Part shown: one piece after another, positions 5,225-6,171 of the stretch | Layout: the number at the start of each line of letters is the position of its first letter | Position numbering within the stretch: the stretch's first letter is position 1 | Source of the DNA: Patescibacteria group bacterium | Lineage (GTDB): Bacteria > Patescibacteriota > Minisyncoccia > Phycocordibacterales > UBA12079 | Direction of reading: 5' to 3' | DNA: 6,171 nucleotides | NCBI GenBank assembly: GCA_018821685.1 | Contig: JAHJLO010000113.1 | Location: 1 to 6,171 of the forward strand | Position numbers and translations under genes: made by a program | The notes under the pieces: model-generated | Seen by the model: only the letters and a program-made list of their open reading frames with translations | What the model was told of the DNA's origin: nothing | The model's database searches: none

Positions 5225-5833
5225 ATGAAATTTATATTAGGAACAAAAGAAGAAATGACACAAATCTTTGATAACGAAGGTATTGTTCACCCTGTTACAA
5301 TTCTTAACGCGGGACCAGTTGTTGTTACTCAGATTAGAAACGAAGAAGCTGATGGTTACGAGGCTGTTCAAATTGGTTTTGGAGAAAAGAAAGAAAAAAA
5401 TATTAATAAACCAGAAAAAGGTCACCTAAAAGATTTAGGTAATTTTAGATATTTAAGAGAATTTGAAATAGACGGCGACATGAAAGTTGGTGATAAAATG
5501 GATGCTTCAATCTTTGAAGAAGGAGAAGAAGTAATTATTTCATCCATAAGCAAAGGTAAGGGTTTCCAAGGTGTAGTTAAGAGACATAACTTCGCAGGAG
5601 GTCCTAGATCACACGGACAAAAGCACAGCGAGAGAAAACCTGGATCAATTGGTTCAACCGGGCCACAGAGGGTTTTTAAAGGTACTAGAATGGCAGGAAG
5701 AATGGGAACAGATAGAATAACTGTTAAAAATCTTAAAATCGTTCAAATTGATAAAGATAACAACAAGATTTATATTAAAGGTGCCGTTCCTGGAAGAAGA
5801 GGTACGTTAGTGGAAATCGTAAGTGTTAAATAA
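5225..5833 (+). CDS. rplC: 50S ribosomal protein L3
   Basis: L3 is an early-assembly 50S protein near the peptidyl-transferase centre and the factor-binding region of 23S rRNA. Its 202 residues match the family (about 205-215). It starts MKFILGTKEEMTQIFDNEGI. The extended internal loop is clear: SKGKGFQGVVKRHNF (109-123), then GGPRSHGQKHSERKPGSIGS (125-144), VFKGTRMAGRMGTDRITVKN (150-169) and KGAVPGRRGTLVEI (185-198). The position matching the glutamine methylated by PrmB in Escherichia coli (after GSIG) is serine, S144. The start has no Shine-Dalgarno site but agrees with homology. A candidate promoter and terminator-like hairpin lie just upstream, so control by attenuation is possible. rplD follows after 29 nt, in the usual operon order. 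Confidence 0.97.
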   Translation: MKFILGTKEEMTQIFDNEGIVHPVTILNAGPVVVTQIRNEEADGYEAVQIGFGEKKEKNINKPEKGHLKDLGNFRYLREFEIDGDMKVGDKMDASIFEEGEEVIISSISKGKGFQGVVKRHNFAGGPRSHGQKHSERKPGSIGSTGPQRVFKGTRMAGRMGTDRITVKNLKIVQIDKDNNKIYIKGAVPGRRGTLVEIVSVK

Positions 5834-5862
5834 GAAATTTATTAAAGACTAAAATTAATAAT

Positions 5863-6171
5863 ATGGAAGCAATAGTATATAACCAAAAAGGAAAAGAATC
5901 AGGAAAAGTGGCTTTGCCAGAAAGTATTTTTGGACTTTCTTGGAACAATGATTTGGTACATCAAGTTATGGTATCAATGATGTCTAATGAAAGAAATCCT
6001 ATTGCCCATACAAAAGATAGGAGTGAAGTTAGTGGAGGAGGTAAAAAACCTTGGAGACAAAAAGGAACTGGGCGAGCTCGACACGGTTCAAGTCGTTCAC
6101 CTATTTGGAGAGGGGGTGGAGTTACTTTTGGACCAACTAACAAGAAGAATTACAGCAAAAAAATCAATAAA
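5863..6171 (+). CDS. rplD: 50S ribosomal protein L4, N-terminal part, cut by window end
   Basis: Only the first 103 codons are present; the frame stays open to the window edge, so the truncation comes from the window. L4 binds 23S rRNA early in 50S assembly, and its long loop lines the peptide exit tunnel. In E. coli it also represses its own operon through the S10 leader. The sequence starts MEAIVYNQKGKESGKVALPE. It continues with HTKDRSEVSGGGKKPWRQKG (49-68), TGRARHGSSRSPIWRGGGVT (69-88) and FGPTNKKNYSKKINK, the typical basic tunnel-loop block. The ATG after AATTAATAAT has no Shine-Dalgarno site. It lies 29 nt after rplC with no terminator or promoter between, so the two are co-transcribed. 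The 3' part and the rest of the operon are not visible. Confidence 0.95.
   Translation, partial: MEAIVYNQKGKESGKVALPESIFGLSWNNDLVHQVMVSMMSNERNPIAHTKDRSEVSGGGKKPWRQKGTGRARHGSSRSPIWRGGGVTFGPTNKKNYSKKINK

Noticed and set aside
5961..6143. 60-codon - strand ORF inside rplD
   Set aside because: It lies opposite a highly conserved L4 block and has no support of its own.
1..6171. UGA recoding, as in Gracilibacteria
   Set aside because: All conserved genes are full length with no in-frame UGA, and conserved tryptophans and glycines use standard codons; the six visible stops are TAA or TAG.
1..6171. CRISPR array or transposase gene
   Set aside because: No regularly spaced direct repeats or recombinase motifs are present on either strand.

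Overview
The window is AT-rich, every credible gene is on the + strand, and it carries the junction of the str-type and S10-type translation clusters: fusA (EF-G), a small membrane protein, tuf (EF-Tu), rpsJ (S10), a small unrecognised protein, rplC (L3) and the first 103 codons of rplD (L4). Protein features (EF-G starting MSRDYPLEKVRNIGIIAHID, EF-Tu with RGITIALSHQEY and DAPGH, compact L3 and L4) and the almost complete lack of Shine-Dalgarno sites point to a Candidate Phyla Radiation bacterium, most likely Parcubacteria. This is my recollection of family sequences, not a database result. All complete ORFs read through without UGA and stop at TAA or TAG, so there is no sign of UGA recoding.

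Layout. 1-21: the end of the fusA leader. 22-2175: fusA, followed by a 25-bp perfect-stem terminator (2208-2259). 2385-2672: a 95-residue, three-helix membrane protein of unknown function. 2691-2851: a good sigma-70-type promoter and a structured leader of about 125 nt for tuf (2852-4045). 4046-4198: tuf-rpsJ spacer with a G.U-containing RNA hairpin and no clear promoter, so rpsJ (4199-4543) is probably read through from tuf. 4544-5224: an unusual 681-bp gap inside what is normally a tight rpsJ-rplC pair. It holds two long hairpins (one a perfect 39-bp inverted repeat), a near-consensus promoter, a 73-residue gene with its own Shine-Dalgarno site, and a promoter followed immediately by a terminator-like hairpin. 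5225-5833: rplC. 5863 to the window end: rplD, cut by the edge.

The core genes supply elongation (EF-G translocates, EF-Tu delivers aminoacyl-tRNA) and ribosome assembly (S10 in the 30S head; L3 and L4 as early 50S proteins). Two unrecognised small genes interrupt the cluster. Each lies 125-152 nt downstream of a long hairpin built on the same A/T arm sequence. Three promoter candidates have an identical 16-nt spacer. The most testable regulatory idea is attenuation in the rplC leader: the only apparent promoter there lies upstream of a terminator-like hairpin that ends just 24 nt before the rplC start.
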